Shown here piece after piece: positions 4,272-5,250 of a stretch of DNA of 5,250 bases. A program made the position numbers and the translations under genes. The DNA is taken from positions 1-5,250 of the forward strand of contig RPOS01000252.1 of assembly GCA_003820635.1 (NCBI GenBank). The letters run 5' to 3'. This DNA comes from Verrucomicrobiaceae bacterium. Lineage in GTDB: Bacteria; Verrucomicrobiota; Verrucomicrobiae; Verrucomicrobiales; Akkermansiaceae. Below the pieces are notes generated by a model, which saw only the letters and a list, made by a program, of their open reading frames with translations, was not told the DNA's origin and ran no database searches. The first letter of the stretch is position 1. Each line of letters begins with the position of its first letter.

Positions 4272-4600
4272 AAGCACATGAGCTGCTGATGTTCGCCGCT
4301 AACACTATCAAGGGCGAGTACCCGGAGGAGCAGTGGCCGGACTACCACGTGCCCGAGATGGAGCGCGCTGCCGCCGTCCTGCCTCAGCTGACCGACAACA
4401 TCGAGAAGCTACTCAAACTGAACGCCGAGCGGGAGGAAACAGTGCGGAAGATGATACGCCTGACTCTGGCCTGTATGCCCGGATCGAAAGAGTACGTACG
4501 TCTTAATCTCAGCTCCGATTCTTACCAGAAGAAGCAGCATACAGAACGACGCAAGAAGTTAATCCAATCCCTTGAGGAGTATGCAAATGAAGGCAAGTGA
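4268..4600 (+). CDS. Charged helical phage protein of unknown function (110 aa)
   Basis: The ATG at 4268 overlaps the preceding stop (ATGA); GGAGGGG at 4259-4265 is a strong though very close ribosome binding site. The protein is hydrophilic and mostly helical: an N-terminal MKAHELLMFAANTIK, a YPEEQWPDYH segment (residues 18-27), then a long helix with possible coiled-coil character from about residue 29 to 65 (MERAAAVL, NIEKLLKLNAEREETVRKMI) and a basic C-terminal helix (QKKQHTERRKKLIQSL). I do not recognise a family. It ends 14 nt inside the next gene. Confidence 0.8.
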   Translation: MKAHELLMFAANTIKGEYPEEQWPDYHVPEMERAAAVLPQLTDNIEKLLKLNAEREETVRKMIRLTLACMPGSKEYVRLNLSSDSYQKKQHTERRKKLIQSLEEYANEGK

Positions 4601-4949
4601 ACTGACAGGTATGGCGCTCAACCTAGCGGTTGATCTTGCCGAAGGGTGGCAGCTAGTCACCGCCACAGACAACGCAGGTAGCTACCCATACCTGATGAAA
4701 GGAGACAAATATAAAGACCCTAAAAAGTCACGGTATGCGTCCAGTTGGATGCACGCAGGGCCGATCATCGAGCGGGAGAAAATTTCAGTGGCTTATGAGC
4801 CTTCATTGCTTTACGACGATTCATGTCGCTGGAAAGCACTCTTCCCAATGAGTGACAGAGAGCATGAGTACGGCCCAACCCCCCTCATTGCAGCCATGCG
4901 TTGCTACGTCGCCTCAAAACTGGGCGACGAGGTAGACGTGCCGTTCTAA
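4587..4949 (+). CDS. ninX: NinX-like phage protein (DUF2591 family, 120 aa)
   Basis: The start is taken at ATG 4587, 7 nt after GAGGAG (4574-4579); the in-frame TTG at 4572 and ATG at 4581 are before or too near that site. The sequence has the marks of the phage P22 NinX/DUF2591 family in order: MKASELTGMALNLAVDLAEG at residues 1-20, a Tyr/Ser-rich stretch with the AGPIIERE block (57-64), a central Trp region (RWKALF, 81-86) and the closing GPTPLIAAMRCYVASKLGDEVDVP (96-119). Length is near the family norm. In P22 the gene lies in the nin region; its molecular role is unknown, and no enzymatic residues are evident. It is the last gene of the operon: its TAA lies within leader palindrome copy 6. 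Confidence 0.9.
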   Translation: MKASELTGMALNLAVDLAEGWQLVTATDNAGSYPYLMKGDKYKDPKKSRYASSWMHAGPIIEREKISVAYEPSLLYDDSCRWKALFPMSDREHEYGPTPLIAAMRCYVASKLGDEVDVPF

Positions 4950-4974
4950 CCGCTAGACCACCCTGTATGGGGTG
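4945..4974. repeat. Leader element copy 6, containing the ninX stop codon
   Basis: TCTAAC-C-GCTAGA (4945-4957; one mismatched pair) is followed by CACCCT-GTAT-GGGGTG (4959-4974). In the second hairpin the T-A closing pair becomes a T/G combination, which still pairs as U-G in RNA. The TAA at 4947-4949 is the stop of the ninX-like gene. The AAGGACACA Shine-Dalgarno of the next gene is at 4987-4995. Confidence 0.85.
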
Positions 4975-4998
4975 CCAATTATTACCAAGGACACAATC

Positions 4999-5229
4999 GT
5001 GAAACTACGTAAACCCGGTGGGCAACCACCGTTTCGGGCGGACTATGGGATATACATCAAAGAGCTGCTTTCTACCATTCCGGCCACGTTTGCAGTAACT
5101 AGCAAGCGACATGCTGCCAGTGTGCGGTTTTTGTACAAGCTGGCGGAGTACCTAATGAGTGAAGAATACGCAGCTAAATCAGCCAAAGCTCTGGCCAAGA
5201 AAAACGGAGATCACCATGCTACGACTTGA
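4999..5229 (+). CDS. Small basic phage protein of unknown function (76 aa)
   Basis: The start is GTG at 4999, preceded by AAGGACACA (4987-4995) in the same layout as at the genes starting at 1410 and 2249. An in-frame GTG at 4972 lies inside the leader hairpin and has no ribosome binding site. The protein is basic: a Pro/Gly-containing N-terminus (KLRKPGGQPPFRADYG), then helices about residues 18-25 and 38-53 (AASVRFLYKLAEYLMS) and a Lys/Ala-rich end. No known motif is recognised. It overlaps the next start by 14 nt, the same overlap length as at two junctions of the upstream operon. Confidence 0.8.
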   Translation: MKLRKPGGQPPFRADYGIYIKELLSTIPATFAVTSKRHAASVRFLYKLAEYLMSEEYAAKSAKALAKKNGDHHATT

Positions 5230-5250
5230 GACAACATCAAACGGACGCAC
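5216..5250 (+). CDS. Start of a further gene (truncated by the window)
   Basis: An ATG at 5216 with GGAGA at 5206-5210 (5-nt spacing) opens a frame that reads MLRLETTSNGR to the window end without a stop. It overlaps the preceding gene by 14 nt, consistent with the coupling seen throughout. Too short to identify. Confidence 0.65.
   Translation, partial: MLRLETTSNGR

Noticed and set aside
3989..4277. Two - strand frames opposite the Cys-rich gene
   Set aside because: Shadows; the + strand genes have overlapping starts with ribosome binding sites.
1..4974. CRISPR array
   Set aside because: The repeated palindromes are hundreds of bases apart with genes between them and no regular spacers.

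Overview
The window looks like an early or accessory region of a tailed bacteriophage or prophage, probably from a proteobacterial (likely gammaproteobacterial) host. The evidence is a NinX/DUF2591-family protein, a small protein of the common phage type that opens HTPGPW and carries ARLIAAAPDLLEAL, a MoxR-like AAA+ ATPase, and short tightly overlapping genes all on the + strand. No structural, lysis or integration genes are visible, and the exact host cannot be named from the sequence.

Layout. Positions 1-376 hold one small phage gene behind a short palindrome. Positions 377-942 are a non-coding, AT-rich control region with a strong intrinsic terminator, a scattered array of (T/C)GTAAC(G) motifs and a near-consensus sigma70 promoter. 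Positions 943-3312 hold three genes: a small helix-turn-helix protein, a 257-aa phage protein, and a MoxR-like AAA+ ATPase whose reading frame is broken at a run of five C's. A second, consensus promoter lies between the HTH gene and the 257-aa gene. Positions 3358-4949 form a tightly coupled operon of six small genes, each overlapping the next by 4 or 14 nt: HTPGPW protein, acidic YGD protein, two-helix membrane protein, Cys-rich protein, helical charged protein, NinX. From 4999 a further small gene and the first codons of another run off the window.

The most striking structure is a dispersed leader element in front of six genes or gene groups. In full form it has three parts: a palindrome GGTCTAAC-N-GTTAGACC, a second hairpin CACCCT-GTAT-AGGGTG directly abutting it, and an AAGGACACA-type Shine-Dalgarno sequence before the start codon. 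At two junctions the palindrome also supplies the stop codon of the preceding gene. It resembles in concept the start-associated sequences of Cluster K mycobacteriophages, but the sequence is different and I do not recognise it. It could be a shared translational, RNA-processing or operator signal that puts these genes under one control; the HTH protein encoded at 943-1287 is a candidate regulator (inference).
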